NCBI RefSeq assembly: GCF_000614185.1
Contig: NZ_BAKM01000012.1
Span: 1 to 64,000 of the forward strand
Reading direction: 5' to 3'
Origin: Phocaeicola sartorii JCM 17136 = DSM 21941
GTDB taxonomy: Bacteria > Bacteroidota > Bacteroidia > Bacteroidales > Bacteroidaceae
Length of the DNA: 64,000 nucleotides
The position numbers and the translations under genes are program-made. Below are positions 1-9,366 of this stretch, piece after piece. The notes beneath the pieces were generated by a model. That model was not told the DNA's origin and did not search any database. It saw only the letters and a list, made by a program, of their open reading frames with translations. The first letter of the stretch is position 1. Each line of letters opens with the position of its first letter.

Positions 1-2
1 GT

Positions 3-176
3 TATATACGCCCGGTAAAATCCCACAGGACGGATGCGTTGCATCTTGCTCCGGGTCCTGCTCCGGAGGCTGTCCGGACGGATGAACAGCTGCCAAACGC
101 ACTTAAAAGCCTGAGAGGGATCTTTGGGGACGGATGGCTCTTTCCTATGATGAGCGGAGATATTCCGGTAAGATAG
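3..176 (+). CDS. possible 3' end of a gene cut by the window start
   Basis: Reading from base 3 there is an open frame of about 57 codons ending in TAG at 174-176, with no start codon visible, so if real it is the C-terminus of a protein beginning outside the window. The peptide ends FGDGWLFPMMSGDIPVR. I do not recognise the family. The opposite strand is also open here (2-190), so the coding direction is uncertain. Downstream genes run in the same + direction, which mildly favours this reading. Confidence 0.3.
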   Translation, partial: YIRPVKSHRTDALHLAPGPAPEAVRTDEQLPNALKSLRGIFGDGWLFPMMSGDIPVR

Positions 177-376
177 CCGGGAATTTTCATGTGGAATCTT
201 TTTTATAGGAATGGTGCTGTATAAAGGGAAAAAGTGTATGCTGTAAACCGCTGATATGAGATATAAGGAGTAAATATACTTCAAAAAAAACGCTAAATTA
301 TACGTTAAAAATAGTATATGTCTAATTTATCTCTGAAAAATACGCACTTATATTATACATATTGGAATATTATTCG
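177..376. other. AT-rich intergenic region
   Basis: About 200 bases of strongly AT-rich sequence between the possible upstream gene end and the promoter of the DUF177 gene. I see no convincing ORF, RNA gene or repeat in it. Confidence 0.5.
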
Positions 377-384
377 TATCTTTG
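377..384 (+). promoter_or_regulatory. Bacteroidetes -7 promoter element TATCTTTG for DUF177-rpmF
   Basis: TATCTTTG matches the Bacteroidetes sigma-ABfr -7 consensus TAnnTTTG. It lies 25 bp before the proposed TTG start, leaving a very short leader. No clear TTTG -33 element is visible. Confidence 0.6.
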
Positions 385-408
385 TCGCCCGATTTATATA
401 GTATTGCT

Positions 409-978
409 TTGGGAAAGTTTGATAAATATAAGGTTGAATTGAAGAATATGAAAGCGGACTCTGCTAAGTATGAGTTTGCGCTGGATAATCAATTCTTTGT
501 AGATCTGGATGGACCAGAAGTACAGAAAGGAAAACTGACAGTAGAACTGAATGTGAAAAAGACATCCGGTGTGTTTCTGTTGGATTTTCAAACTGAAGGC
601 TTTGTCATTGTACCGTGTGACCGTTGCTTGGATGAAATGGAACTGCCTGTTTCAACTTCAGATAAACTGAAAGTAAAATTAGGCTCTTCATTTGCGGAAG
701 AGGGCGATATTGTTGTCGTACCTGAAGAAGACGGGTATATTAACATTGCATGGTTCTTGTACGAGTTTATAGCCTTGAATATTCCCATGAAGCATGTACA
801 TGCACCTGGGAAATGCAACAAAGGTATGGTTGGCAAGCTGAGCAAGCATTTGCGCACTTCGGCGGACGATGAAGATGATGATATAGCGGTGGAGTTGCCC
901 GAAGGGGATGTCAGCGAAGAACCTCAGGAAATAGATCCGAGATGGAATGAATTAAAGAAAATATTAGATAATAATTAA
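409..978 (+). CDS. DUF177 (YceD family) protein
   Basis: A 189-residue protein of the DUF177/YceD family, whose E. coli member affects 23S rRNA accumulation and is encoded next to rpmF, as here. Visible motifs are PCDRCLDEM near the middle and PGKCNKGM further on, followed by an acidic C-terminus. No ATG opens the frame. I chose TTG at 409 because it yields LGKFDKYK at the N-terminus, matching my memory of Bacteroides homologues (MGKFDKYK), and because the promoter at 377-384 rules out starts before about 390. The frame extends upstream to 382. It sits 11 bp before rpmF and is probably co-transcribed with it. Confidence 0.85.
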   Translation: MGKFDKYKVELKNMKADSAKYEFALDNQFFVDLDGPEVQKGKLTVELNVKKTSGVFLLDFQTEGFVIVPCDRCLDEMELPVSTSDKLKVKLGSSFAEEGDIVVVPEEDGYINIAWFLYEFIALNIPMKHVHAPGKCNKGMVGKLSKHLRTSADDEDDDIAVELPEGDVSEEPQEIDPRWNELKKILDNN

Positions 979-989
979 AGTTTAGAAAA

Positions 990-1175
990 ATGGCACATCC
1001 TAAAAGAAGACAATCAAAAACGAGAACTGCAAAGAGAAGAACTCATGATAAAGCAGTTGCTCCTACTTTAGCTATCTGTCCTAACTGCGGCGAATGGCAT
1101 GTTTACCACACTGTATGTGGAGCTTGCGGTTATTATAGAGGTAAGTTAGCAATCGAAAAAGAAGCTGCTGTATAA
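990..1175 (+). CDS. rpmF: 50S ribosomal protein L32
   Basis: A 61-residue ribosomal large-subunit protein L32. The basic N-terminus MAHPKRRQSKTRTAKRR and the paired Cys motifs CPNCGEW and CGACGYY (the four-cysteine zinc ribbon form of L32) are diagnostic. Length is normal. It lies between the DUF177 gene and fabH, a widely conserved arrangement linking ribosome and fatty acid genes. A strong hairpin terminator follows at 1215-1250. Confidence 0.97.
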   Translation: MAHPKRRQSKTRTAKRRTHDKAVAPTLAICPNCGEWHVYHTVCGACGYYRGKLAIEKEAAV

Positions 1176-1214
1176 TCAGTAGCTTTAAACACGTTTGTAC
1201 GTTTTATAAAATAA

Positions 1215-1250
1215 AGCCGGCGAGCTTCGGCTCTGTCGGCTGCTTTTTTT
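1215..1250 (+). terminator. Rho-independent terminator after rpmF
   Basis: AGCCGGCGAGC pairs through a TTCG loop with GCTCTGTCGGCT (one bulge and G-T pairs) and is followed by GC and a run of eight T. It separates rpmF from fabH, allowing fabH to be at least partly independent. Confidence 0.8.
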
Positions 1251-1279
1251 TGTAAAAGGTATGAACTAATTAAATTGGA

Positions 1280-2287
1280 ATGATGGAAAAAATAAATGCA
1301 GTAATAACAGGAGTCGGTGGATATGTACCAGACTATGTCTTGACGAACGAAGAGATTTCAAGAATGGTAGATACCAATGATGAATGGATTATGACTCGAA
1401 TCGGAGTTAAAGAGAGACGTATTCTGAATGAAGAAGGATTGGGCACATCGTATATGGCGCGTAAGGCTGCCAAACAACTGATGCAGAAAACTGCTTCTAA
1501 TCCGGATGACATTGATGCGGTAATCGTGGCAACTACTACTCCTGACTATCATTTCCCTTCCACTGCCTCTATCTTGTGTGATAAGCTGGGACTGAAAAAT
1601 GCCTTTGCATTTGACTTGCAGGCTGCTTGTTGCGGTTTCTTGTATTTGATGGAGACTGCCGCCTCACTTATTGCATCGGGCAGACATAAAAAGATTATTA
1701 TTGTCGGTGCGGATAAGATGTCATCCATGGTGAATTACCAGGATCGTGCAACCTGTCCCATCTTTGGTGATGGAGCAGCCGCATGTATGGTGGAAGCCAC
1801 CACAGAGGACTATGGCATTATGGATTCAATTCTTCGTACAGATGGTAAGGGACTTCCTTTTCTTCACATGAAAGCCGGTGGTTCTGTATGTCCTCCTTCT
1901 TATTTTACAGTTGATCATAAGATGCATTACCTTTATCAAGAAGGAAGAACAGTCTTTAAATATGCTGTTTCCAATATGTCGGATATTACAGCGACTATTG
2001 CCGAAAAGAATGGTTTGAATAAAGATAATATTGACTGGGTGATTCCTCATCAGGCTAATCTGCGTATTATTGACGCGGTAGCTTCTCGTCTGGAAGTGCC
2101 CTTGGAGAAGGTGATGATCAATATTCAGCGTTATGGTAATACCAGCGGTGCTACACTTCCGTTGTGTCTTTGGGATTACGAGAAGCAGCTGAAGAAAGGG
2201 GATAACCTGATATTTACAGCTTTCGGCGCAGGATTTACCTATGGAGCCGTTTATGTAAAATGGGGTTACGATGGTAGTAAGAGATAA
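1280..2287 (+). CDS. fabH: beta-ketoacyl-ACP synthase III
   Basis: A 335-residue KAS III that condenses acetyl-CoA with malonyl-ACP to start type II fatty acid synthesis in the cytoplasm. The active-site cysteine lies in QAACCGFLY, the catalytic His in PHQAN and the Asn in GNTSGA, so the Cys-His-Asn triad is intact. Length is typical. ATG at 1280 is followed directly by a second ATG at 1283 and either could start. It follows the rpmF terminator and precedes era by about 80 bp. Confidence 0.97.
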   Translation: MMEKINAVITGVGGYVPDYVLTNEEISRMVDTNDEWIMTRIGVKERRILNEEGLGTSYMARKAAKQLMQKTASNPDDIDAVIVATTTPDYHFPSTASILCDKLGLKNAFAFDLQAACCGFLYLMETAASLIASGRHKKIIIVGADKMSSMVNYQDRATCPIFGDGAAACMVEATTEDYGIMDSILRTDGKGLPFLHMKAGGSVCPPSYFTVDHKMHYLYQEGRTVFKYAVSNMSDITATIAEKNGLNKDNIDWVIPHQANLRIIDAVASRLEVPLEKVMINIQRYGNTSGATLPLCLWDYEKQLKKGDNLIFTAFGAGFTYGAVYVKWGYDGSKR

Positions 2288-2370
2288 TAATCATTAAACT
2301 ACAAATACAAATGAACGCATCCATATTCCGATGCGTTTTTTTTGTCTGTAGCCAATAAAATGAAAGAATT

Positions 2371-3252
2371 ATGCATAAGGCAGGATTTGTAAACATAGTA
2401 GGAAACCCCAACGTAGGCAAGTCAACATTGATGAATTTGCTGGTGGGGGAACGTATTTCTATTGCAACGTTCAAGTCGCAGACAACTCGTCATCGTATCA
2501 TGGGAATCTTGAATACGGACGATATGCAGATTGTATTCTCGGACACTCCGGGAGTGGTGAAACCAAACTACAAGTTACAGGAATCGATGTTGAACTTCTC
2601 GGAGTCGGCATTGGTGGACGCGGATATATTGCTGTATGTGACAGATGTGGTGGAGAAAACGGATAAAAACGCGGACTTTATAGAGAAAGTCCGTGGTGTG
2701 AAGGTTCCTGTCTTATTATTAATTAATAAAATAGATTTGACCAATCAGGAAGATCTGGTCAAGTTGGTGGAAGCGTGGCATGAGCAGCTTCCCCAAGCTG
2801 AAATTATTCCGATTTCCGCTACTTCAAAATTCAATGTGGATATGGTGATGAAGCGTATCAGGGAGTTGCTGCCCGATTCACCTCCCTATTTCGGGAAGGA
2901 TCAGTGGACAGACAAGCCTGCGCGTTTCTTTGTCACCGAGATTATCCGTGAGAAGATTCTGCTTTATTATGATAAGGAGATCCCTTATTCGGTAGAAGTG
3001 GTAGTGGAGCAATTTAAAGAAGATGCTAAGAGTATCCATATCAATGCGGTGATTTATGTGGAACGTGAATCGCAAAAAGGTATCATTATAGGTAAGCAGG
3101 GCAGGGCGCTGAAGAAGGTGGCTACCGAGGCCCGCAGGACGTTGGAGCATTTTTTCCAAAAGTCCGTTTATCTGGAAACCTTTGTGAAAGTTGATAAGGA
3201 TTGGAGAAGCTCGGACAAAGAATTGAAGAACTTTGGGTATCAGATGGATTAA
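2371..3252 (+). CDS. era: GTPase Era
   Basis: A 293-residue GTPase needed for maturation of 16S rRNA and 30S subunits. The G1 P-loop is GNPNVGKS, the G3 is DTPG, the G4 is NKID, and the C-terminal KH RNA-binding domain shows the GKQGRALKKVATEAR segment. Length is standard. It is followed 33 bp later by der, giving two ribosome-assembly GTPases in tandem. Confidence 0.97.
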   Translation: MHKAGFVNIVGNPNVGKSTLMNLLVGERISIATFKSQTTRHRIMGILNTDDMQIVFSDTPGVVKPNYKLQESMLNFSESALVDADILLYVTDVVEKTDKNADFIEKVRGVKVPVLLLINKIDLTNQEDLVKLVEAWHEQLPQAEIIPISATSKFNVDMVMKRIRELLPDSPPYFGKDQWTDKPARFFVTEIIREKILLYYDKEIPYSVEVVVEQFKEDAKSIHINAVIYVERESQKGIIIGKQGRALKKVATEARRTLEHFFQKSVYLETFVKVDKDWRSSDKELKNFGYQMD

Positions 3253-3285
3253 AATCGACTGTGATAGCCGTAAACAAGAAAGAAA

Positions 3286-4599
3286 ATGGGAAATTTAGTA
3301 GCAATCGTAGGACGTCCCAATGTGGGAAAGTCCACACTTTTTAATCGTCTGACCAAAACGCGTCAGGCAATTGTAAACGAGCAGGCAGGAACCACCCGCG
3401 ACCGCCAGTATGGCAAGTCGGAATGGCTGGGGTGTGAGTTCTCTGTCGTTGATACCGGTGGATGGGTAGTAAACTCGGATGATGTTTTTGAGGAAGAGAT
3501 CCGTAAACAGGTAAGTCTTGCCATAGATGAAGCGGATGTAATCTTGTTTGTGGTGGATGTGGTGAACGGGGTTACCGATCTGGATATGGCTGTAGCCTCT
3601 ATTTTGCGGCGTACAAAGAAACCTGTTATCATGGTAGCTAACAAGACTGATAATAATGAATTGCAATATAATGCCGCCGAATTCTACAAGTTAGGTCTGG
3701 GTGATCCTTATTGTATCTCTGCATTGAGCGGAAGCGGTACGGGTGATCTGCTGGATCTGGTGGTAGGCAAATTCAGTAAGGAAGGTGAGGAACTGTTGGA
3801 TGAGGATATCCCTCGTTTTGCGGTAGTAGGACGTCCGAATGCCGGAAAATCTTCTATTATCAATGCCTTTATCGGGGAGGACCGTAATATTGTGACGGAG
3901 ATTGCTGGTACTACCCGCGATTCTATCTATACCCGTTATGAAAAGTTTGGTTTTGACTTTTATCTGGTAGATACCGCCGGTATCCGTAAGAAAAATAAGG
4001 TAAATGAGGATTTGGAATATTATTCTGTCATTCGTTCTATCCGTTCCATTGAGAATTCGGATGTGTGTATTCTTATGCTCGATGCCACCCGTGGCATTGA
4101 AGGGCAGGATTTAAATATCTTCTCTCTCATTCAACGTAACCAGAAAGGTTTGGTGGTAGTGGTGAACAAATGGGACTTGGTAGAGAACAAGGATGCCAAG
4201 GTGATGAAAACTTATGAGGAAGCCATTCGTGCCCGTCTGGCACCGTTTGTTGATTTTCCCATCATCTTTGCTTCCGCTTTGACCAAACAACGTATTTTCA
4301 AGGTGCTGGAGACAGCGAAGGAGGTATACCAGGCACGTACTACCCGTATTCCGACAGCCCGTCTGAACGAAGAAATGCTTCCGTTGATCGAGGCTTATCC
4401 GCCTCCTTCCAATAAAGGCAAGTATATCAAGATTAAATATTGTACGCAGTTGCCCAACACGCAGGTTCCTTCTTTCGTGTTCTTTGCCAATTTGCCTCAG
4501 TATGTAAAAGAACCTTACAGACGTTTTCTTGAAAACAAGATACGTGACAAATGGAATTTGTCAGGAACACCGATAAATATCTTTATCAGACAGAAATAG
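3286..4599 (+). CDS. der: ribosome assembly GTPase Der (EngA)
   Basis: A 437-residue protein with the hallmark tandem G domains, P-loops GRPNVGKS near residue 8 and GRPNAGKS near residue 182, and a C-terminal KH-like domain. It acts in 50S subunit biogenesis. Both domains also show a DTxG (DTGG, DTAG) and an NKxD (NKTD, NKWD) motif. Length is normal and the frame is intact. It ends convergently with mlaF, separated by a short repeat-containing spacer. Confidence 0.97.
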   Translation: MGNLVAIVGRPNVGKSTLFNRLTKTRQAIVNEQAGTTRDRQYGKSEWLGCEFSVVDTGGWVVNSDDVFEEEIRKQVSLAIDEADVILFVVDVVNGVTDLDMAVASILRRTKKPVIMVANKTDNNELQYNAAEFYKLGLGDPYCISALSGSGTGDLLDLVVGKFSKEGEELLDEDIPRFAVVGRPNAGKSSIINAFIGEDRNIVTEIAGTTRDSIYTRYEKFGFDFYLVDTAGIRKKNKVNEDLEYYSVIRSIRSIENSDVCILMLDATRGIEGQDLNIFSLIQRNQKGLVVVVNKWDLVENKDAKVMKTYEEAIRARLAPFVDFPIIFASALTKQRIFKVLETAKEVYQARTTRIPTARLNEEMLPLIEAYPPPSNKGKYIKIKYCTQLPNTQVPSFVFFANLPQYVKEPYRRFLENKIRDKWNLSGTPINIFIRQK

Positions 4600-4610
4600 G
4601 AGTCGTGATT

Positions 4611-4671
4611 AGTGGTTAGTGAGCTTCGCTGTTGACATCGGCAGGTTACTAACCACTGATCACTAACCACT
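4611..4671. repeat. inverted and direct ACTAACCACT repeats between der and mlaF
   Basis: AGTGGTTAGT (4611-4620) pairs with ACTAACCACT at 4648-4657, and a second ACTAACCACT follows at 4662-4671, 14 bp away. The alternative hairpins sit exactly between two convergent genes and could act as a bidirectional terminator, though no clear T-run follows. Confidence 0.5.
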
Positions 4672-5434
4672 ATCTCCCATGCTCTTCCACCTCTTTTACT
4701 TTGCGGAGCAGGTCGGAGGCGAAGATAAAATTATTCAGTCGATCATTGGTAGCGGTGAACACATCATTTTTTGTTCCTTCCCACTCTTTATGTCCCTGGT
4801 AAATGTAGAGAATACTGTCACCGATTCCCATTACGGAGTTCATGTCGTGGGTGTTGATAATGGTCGTCATGCTGTATTCGGTGGTGATATCGTGAATCAG
4901 TTCGTCAATCACCAACGAGGTCTTTGGGTCCAGACCGGAATTAGGTTCATCGCAAAATAAATATTGAGGATTCAGTGCTATGGCGCGTGCTATAGCTACA
5001 CGTTTCTGCATACCCCCGCTAATTTCTCCCGGATACTTGTTTTGTGCTTCAATTAAGTTTACACGGTCCAGGCAGAACCGGGCTCGCTTTACACGGTCGC
5101 GGTAGGTGGCGTTGGAAAACATATCCAATGGGAACATCACATTTTCCAATACGGTAAGAGAGTCGAACAAGGCTGCACTTTGGAAAATCATTCCCATTTC
5201 ACGGCGCAAGGTCTTTTTTTCTCTTTTATTCATGTTGAGGAAGTTACGTCCGTCATACAGGATCTCGCCCTTTTCGGGAGTAAGCAGACCGACGATGCAC
5301 TTCATCAAGACTGTTTTTCCGGAACCGCTCTGGCCGATAATCAGATTGGTCTTGCCATTGTCAAAAGTAGCATTGATATCCATCAATACGTCCTTTCCCT
5401 CGAATGATTTATATAATGATTTAACTTGTATCAT
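4670..5434 (-). CDS. mlaF: ABC transporter ATPase, MlaF type
   Basis: A 254-residue ATPase of the Mla/Ttg2 family that moves phospholipids between outer and inner membranes. Walker A is GQSGSGKT, the signature is SGGMQKR (the Q-for-Q variant common in MlaF) and Walker B is YLFCDEP, followed by the H-loop NTHD. It overlaps the mlaE-like permease stop by 4 bp, so the two are translationally coupled in one operon. No MlaD or MlaC gene lies next to it in this window. The symbol is assigned by family and partner, not by function test. Confidence 0.87.
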   Translation of the reverse strand: MIQVKSLYKSFEGKDVLMDINATFDNGKTNLIIGQSGSGKTVLMKCIVGLLTPEKGEILYDGRNFLNMNKREKKTLRREMGMIFQSAALFDSLTVLENVMFPLDMFSNATYRDRVKRARFCLDRVNLIEAQNKYPGEISGGMQKRVAIARAIALNPQYLFCDEPNSGLDPKTSLVIDELIHDITTEYSMTTIINTHDMNSVMGIGDSILYIYQGHKEWEGTKNDVFTATNDRLNNFIFASDLLRKVKEVEEHGR

Positions 5435-6177
5435 CCCATTAAAAGTTGTGTTAATACTAAATCAGAGAATAGAATCAGCACGCTGCTCATCACCACAGAA
5501 TCCGTACTGGCCTTACCTACCGCAATGGAGCCTCCCTCCACCGTGTAACCGAAATAAGCGGACACACTGGAAATGATGAAAGCGAAAAAGACAGATTTGA
5601 TAAAGCTGCACCATACAAACCATTCCTGAAAACTATATTGCAAGCCATAGGCTAAATCTTCGGCGTTCATGACTCCTCCGAACCAGCAGGTACAAAAAGC
5701 ACCGATAATCCCCGAGAATATGCTGAAGATCACTAAAAAAGGAATCATGGTCATCAAAGCCACAATTTTAGGCAGAATAAGGTATCCGGCGGAATTGACC
5801 CCCATGATTTCCAGTGCGTCAATCTGTTGGGTTACACGCATGGTGCCTATTTCGGAGGCGATATTAGAACCTACCTTTCCTGCCAGAATCAAACACATGA
5901 TGGAGGAGGAGAATTCCAGCAACATGATTTCGCGCGTGGTGTAACCTACCACAAAACGGGGCATCCACGGACTTTCAATGTTGAGTTTGATTTGAATGGT
6001 AATTACGGCACCAATGAAAAAAGAAATCAGCAGTACGATACCGATGGAATTTACTCCCAGCTGTACCATCTCATTGAGATATTGCTTGAAAAACATACGC
6101 ATACGTTCCGGGCGGGCAAAAGTACGTCCCATCAGCATGATATATTTCCCTACGGTTGTTATGGGTCTTATCATCAT
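5431..6177 (-). CDS. mlaE: ABC transporter permease, MlaE type
   Basis: A MlaE/DUF140 inner-membrane permease of about 248 residues with several hydrophobic helices, including the conserved cytoplasmic stretch ending in GSNIASEIGTMRVTQQIDAL. It partners with the downstream ATPase. The frame is open to 6228, but the minus-strand promoter at 6196-6203 lies inside that extension, so I place the start at the MMIRPITT methionine pair (6177 or 6174). Confidence 0.87.
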   Translation of the reverse strand: MMIRPITTVGKYIMLMGRTFARPERMRMFFKQYLNEMVQLGVNSIGIVLLISFFIGAVITIQIKLNIESPWMPRFVVGYTTREIMLLEFSSSIMCLILAGKVGSNIASEIGTMRVTQQIDALEIMGVNSAGYLILPKIVALMTMIPFLVIFSIFSGIIGAFCTCWFGGVMNAEDLAYGLQYSFQEWFVWCSFIKSVFFAFIISSVSAYFGYTVEGGSIAVGKASTDSVVMSSVLILFSDLVLTQLLMG

Positions 6178-6195
6178 AGTTTTCACAATTTCCTG

Positions 6196-6203
6196 CAAAA
6201 GTA
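6196..6203 (-). promoter_or_regulatory. -7 promoter element for mlaEF
   Basis: CAAAAGTA on the + strand reads TACTTTTG on the minus strand, a match to TAnnTTTG. It lies about 20 bp before the chosen mlaE start and argues against the longer ORF start at 6228. Confidence 0.6.
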
Positions 6204-6277
6204 GCCTTTTTTGTCTATATAAATGCAAAAGAAGTTCTGATTTTCTGTTCTGTTATGCGTTTCCTAAACTTTTTTAG

Positions 6278-6285
6278 TACTTTTG
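6278..6285 (+). promoter_or_regulatory. -7 promoter element for lptB
   Basis: TACTTTTG matches TAnnTTTG. The lptB ATG at 6297 is only 12 bp downstream, so the leader is extremely short. It excludes the upstream in-frame ATG at 6255 as a start. Confidence 0.6.
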
Positions 6286-6296
6286 TCGCAAAATAC

Positions 6297-7124
6297 ATGG
6301 ATATGTCGGAACAGGAAATAGAACAACAAAATACGGTGGCCGAAGATAACCGCATGGTGCTTCGTACAGAAAATCTGGTGAAGAAATACGGAAAGCGTAC
6401 GGTGGTAAGTCATGTTTCTTTTGATGTGAAACAAGGAGAGATTGTAGGGTTGCTGGGACCGAATGGTGCCGGTAAGACCACTTCGTTTTATATGACAACG
6501 GGACTGATTGTACCGAATGAGGGACATATATTTCTGAATGACTTGGATATAACCGGTTATCCTGTCTATAAGCGCGCCCAGAACGGCATCGGGTATTTGG
6601 CGCAGGAAGCTTCTGTATTCCGTAAGATGAGTGTGGAGGATAATATCGCTTCTGTGCTGGAATTGACCAATACCACTCCGGAATATCAAAAAGACAAACT
6701 GGAAAGCCTGATTGCCGAATTCCGCTTGCAGAAGGTACGCAAGAATTTGGGTGACCAGCTTTCGGGAGGTGAGCGTCGTCGTACGGAGATTGCACGTTGC
6801 CTGGCCATTGACCCTAAATTCATTATGCTGGACGAACCCTTTGCGGGGGTGGACCCCATTGCGGTAGAGGATATCCAGCACATTGTATGGAAATTGAAGG
6901 ACAAGAACATCGGCATTCTGATCACCGACCACAATGCGTTGGAGACGTTGCGTCTGACCGACCGTGCTTATCTGTTGTTTGAAGGGAAGATCCTGTTTCA
7001 GGGGACTCCTGAGGAACTGGCGGAAAATCCTGTTGTCCGTGAGAAATATCTGGGAACCAACTTTGTGCTTCGCCGCAAGGACTTCCAACTGGCGGAAAAG
7101 GACAGACAGGGGAGGAATGTGTGA
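6297..7124 (+). CDS. lptB: LPS export ABC transporter ATPase LptB
   Basis: About 275 residues. This is the ATPase that powers lipopolysaccharide extraction from the inner membrane by LptBFG. Walker A is GPNGAGKTT, the signature is LSGGERRR and Walker B is [13 protein letters not shown], the last being characteristic of LptB. An N-terminal extension rich in Glu/Gln precedes the ABC domain, which begins near [16 protein letters not shown] at 6297 is chosen for its position just after the promoter, with ATG 6303 as an alternative. A strong bidirectional terminator follows. Confidence 0.93.
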   Translation: MDMSEQEIEQQNTVAEDNRMVLRTENLVKKYGKRTVVSHVSFDVKQGEIVGLLGPNGAGKTTSFYMTTGLIVPNEGHIFLNDLDITGYPVYKRAQNGIGYLAQEASVFRKMSVEDNIASVLELTNTTPEYQKDKLESLIAEFRLQKVRKNLGDQLSGGERRRTEIARCLAIDPKFIMLDEPFAGVDPIAVEDIQHIVWKLKDKNIGILITDHNALETLRLTDRAYLLFEGKILFQGTPEELAENPVVREKYLGTNFVLRRKDFQLAEKDRQGRNV

Positions 7125-7149
7125 CAGAAGGACGGAATATAAGGATATA

Positions 7150-7181
7150 AAAAAAGCTCTGAATCTGTTCAGAGCTTTTTT
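7150..7181. terminator. bidirectional terminator between lptB and the RRM gene
   Basis: AAAAAAGCTCTGAA (7150-7163) and TTCAGAGCTTTTTT (7168-7181) form a perfect 14-bp stem with a 4-base loop. The A-run and T-run make it work on both strands, which fits the convergent genes on either side. Confidence 0.9.
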
Positions 7182-7200
7182 GACTGTATCAGGTAAGTAA

Positions 7201-7446
7201 TTAGTCTCTTGGTCTTGCTTCCTTGATAACCAACTGGCGTCCCATGAATTCCGAACCGTTCAGTTCGTTCATAGCCTGAGCTGCTTCTGCGTCATTTTCC
7301 ATTTCAACAAATGCAAATCCTTTAGATTTACCTGTTTCGCGGTCTTTGATAACTTTTACAGAAGTAACAACTCCATAAGCCGCCATTGCTTGTTCCAAAT
7401 CTCCTTCCTTAACACGGTAGTTAAGGTTTCCAACATACATGTTCAT
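7201..7446 (-). CDS. RRM-domain RNA-binding protein
   Basis: An 81-residue single RNA recognition motif. RNP2 is MYVGNLNY at the very N-terminus and RNP1 is KGFAFVEM in the middle, both with the aromatic residues that stack on RNA bases. Small RRM proteins of this kind are common in Bacteroides and have been linked to post-transcriptional control of polysaccharide utilisation genes, but I cannot say which paralogue this is. Its promoter at 7552-7559 implies a 5' leader of about 100 bases. Confidence 0.92.
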   Translation of the reverse strand: MNMYVGNLNYRVKEGDLEQAMAAYGVVTSVKVIKDRETGKSKGFAFVEMENDAEAAQAMNELNGSEFMGRQLVIKEARPRD

Positions 7447-7551
7447 AGTGAAAAAATAAAAATAATTAAAATAAAAAATACTCTCTGAATGGTGATTATT
7501 AATGAAGTAGGGGATTCGAACGACAGAGAGTTTACGTAAGTGCTATTCGTA

Positions 7552-7559
7552 CAAAAGTA
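7552..7559 (-). promoter_or_regulatory. -7 promoter element for the RRM gene
   Basis: CAAAAGTA on the + strand is TACTTTTG on the minus strand. The resulting leader of roughly 100 bases is long for this genome and is A/T-rich near the ATG. The rest of the 7447-7742 gap shows only long T-runs around 7651-7670. Confidence 0.55.
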
Positions 7560-7742
7560 AAACCTTGTAATAAAAATCACTAGCTATAATTAGTATCACC
7601 AGACGGGGCACAAAGGAACGCATAAATTTTGAATTTACAAGAAGAAACACAACTTTTTTTTTCTTTTTTTTGAACCTGCCTCTTGGCCGGTCATTTTAAA
7701 TGAATACTTTCTGCTGTCAATTCGTATTTTTTAGTCTGTGTA

Positions 7743-7774
7743 TTTGGTTATTGAAAGATTAAACACTAATTTTG
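7743..7774 (+). promoter_or_regulatory. promoter of tig (TTTG-N20-TAATTTTG)
   Basis: TTTG at 7743-7746 and TAATTTTG at 7767-7774 are separated by 20 bp, a full match to the Bacteroidetes -33/-7 promoter. Transcription would begin near 7780, leaving a leader of about 50 bases to the tig ATG. Confidence 0.75.
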
Positions 7775-7829
7775 CAACCTCTTTGGTGAAAAACAGAAAG
7801 AAGTAATAATTAAATAAATAAAGTTCAGA

Positions 7830-9185
7830 ATGAATATTTCATTGCAAAACGTTGACAAAGTGAGCGCATTGCTTACTTTGAAGCTGGAAAAAGCTGATTA
7901 TCAGTCAAGAGTAGAAAAAACACTGAAGACTTATTGTCAGAAAGCTAATATCCCGGGTTTCCGTCCGGGTATGGTACCTATGAGTTTGATTAAAAAACAA
8001 TTTGGTAAGTCTGTCCTTGTAGAAGAGGTTGATAAAATGATGCAGGAAAAGGTGAACGAATATATCCGCGACAATAAAGTGAATATGCTGGGTATGCCGT
8101 TGCCTAATGAAGAAAAGATGCAACCCATCGATTTTGACACTCAAGAAGACTTTGAGTTTGTGTTCGACATCGCTTTGGCTCCTGAATTTACCGCTGAAAT
8201 CTCTTCTGCGGATACCGTTGACTACTACACGATCGAGGTTTCGGACGAACTGATAGACCAGCAGGTTAAGATGTATACTCAGCGTGCTGCAAAATATGAT
8301 AAAGTGGAGCAGTATGAAGACAAGGACATGATTAAAGGTCTGTTGGCTGAATTGGATGAGAATGGAAACACTAAAGAAGGCGGTATTCAGGTAGAAGGCG
8401 CGGTGATGATGCCGGCTTACATGAAGAACGACGAACAAAAGGCTGTTTTCAACGGTGCTAAAGTAAACGATGTACTGGTATTCAATCCTGCAGTGGCATT
8501 CGATAATAATGAAGCGGAACTGTCTTCCTTGCTGAAGATAAAGAAAGAGGAAGTGGCCGGCGTGAAAGGTAACTTCAGCTTCCAGATCGAAGAGATTACC
8601 CGTATGGTTCCTGCTGAGTTGAATCAGGAATTGTTCGACAGCGTATTTGGCGAAGGTGCCGTAAGCAGCGAAGAAGAATTCCGTGCTAAGATTAAAGAAG
8701 GAATTGCAAAGCAGTTCGAATCAGATAGTGATTACAAATTCTTGGTTGATGTTCGTGAATATTTGGTCAACAAGATTGGCAAGCTGGAATTCCCTGACGC
8801 ATTGCTGAAGCGCATCATGTTGCTGAATAATGAGGAAAAGGGTGAAGCTTTTGTCGCTGAGAACTATGACAAGAGCATTGAAGAACTGACTTGGCATCTG
8901 ATTAAAGAGCAATTGCTTGAGAATAACGCCATTAAAGTGGAACAAGCCGATGTGATGAACATGGCTAAGGAAGCTACCCGCATTCAGTTCGCTCAATACG
9001 GAATGTTGAATATCCCTGAAGATGTTCTTGAAAACTATGCTAAAGAAATGTTGAAGAAGAAGGAATCCGTAGAAGGTTTGGTGAACCGTGCTGCTGAAAG
9101 CAAACTTTCCGCCGCATTGAAAGCCAAGGCTACTTTGAACCACAAAACGGTTTCTATGGAAGAATTCAACAAAATGTTTGAATAA
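7830..9185 (+). CDS. tig: trigger factor
   Basis: A 451-residue ribosome-associated chaperone. The N-terminal ribosome-binding domain carries the conserved PGFRPGMVP segment (the FRxGxxP signature loop), followed by a divergent middle region and a long alpha-helical C-terminal chaperone domain. Bacteroidetes trigger factors usually have a degenerate PPIase domain, and none is obvious here. It is the first gene of the tig-clpP-clpX series, although clpP has its own promoter-like element. Confidence 0.94.
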   Translation: MNISLQNVDKVSALLTLKLEKADYQSRVEKTLKTYCQKANIPGFRPGMVPMSLIKKQFGKSVLVEEVDKMMQEKVNEYIRDNKVNMLGMPLPNEEKMQPIDFDTQEDFEFVFDIALAPEFTAEISSADTVDYYTIEVSDELIDQQVKMYTQRAAKYDKVEQYEDKDMIKGLLAELDENGNTKEGGIQVEGAVMMPAYMKNDEQKAVFNGAKVNDVLVFNPAVAFDNNEAELSSLLKIKKEEVAGVKGNFSFQIEEITRMVPAELNQELFDSVFGEGAVSSEEEFRAKIKEGIAKQFESDSDYKFLVDVREYLVNKIGKLEFPDALLKRIMLLNNEEKGEAFVAENYDKSIEELTWHLIKEQLLENNAIKVEQADVMNMAKEATRIQFAQYGMLNIPEDVLENYAKEMLKKKESVEGLVNRAAESKLSAALKAKATLNHKTVSMEEFNKMFE

Positions 9186-9297
9186 TAACTTAGTAAGTCG
9201 AAGTAAGTGATTGCTAAAACTTTCTAAAAAAAGGGGTTTTTGACCATAAATTTTCATTATAGATAAGAGTATCAGGTACGTTAACCGTATTTTTTTG

Positions 9298-9305
9298 TAC
9301 TTTTG
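9298..9305 (+). promoter_or_regulatory. -7 promoter element for clpP
   Basis: TACTTTTG matches TAnnTTTG about 60 bp before the clpP ATG. No clear -33 TTTG is visible at the right spacing. Confidence 0.5.
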
Positions 9306-9366
9306 TTTGTTTGAAAAACGGGGGTTGAAAACCCTTTTTTGTTACTAATAACTAAACCATTAGATT

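Noticed and set aside
2-190. Minus-strand ORF of 62 codons at the window start
   Set aside because: Composition is not convincing, there is no promoter element or known motif, and a + strand frame covers the same bases.
6264-7088. Long minus-strand ORF (274 codons) opposite lptB
   Set aside because: It is the antisense shadow of lptB, with no recognisable motifs and no promoter; the + strand frame has complete ABC ATPase motifs.
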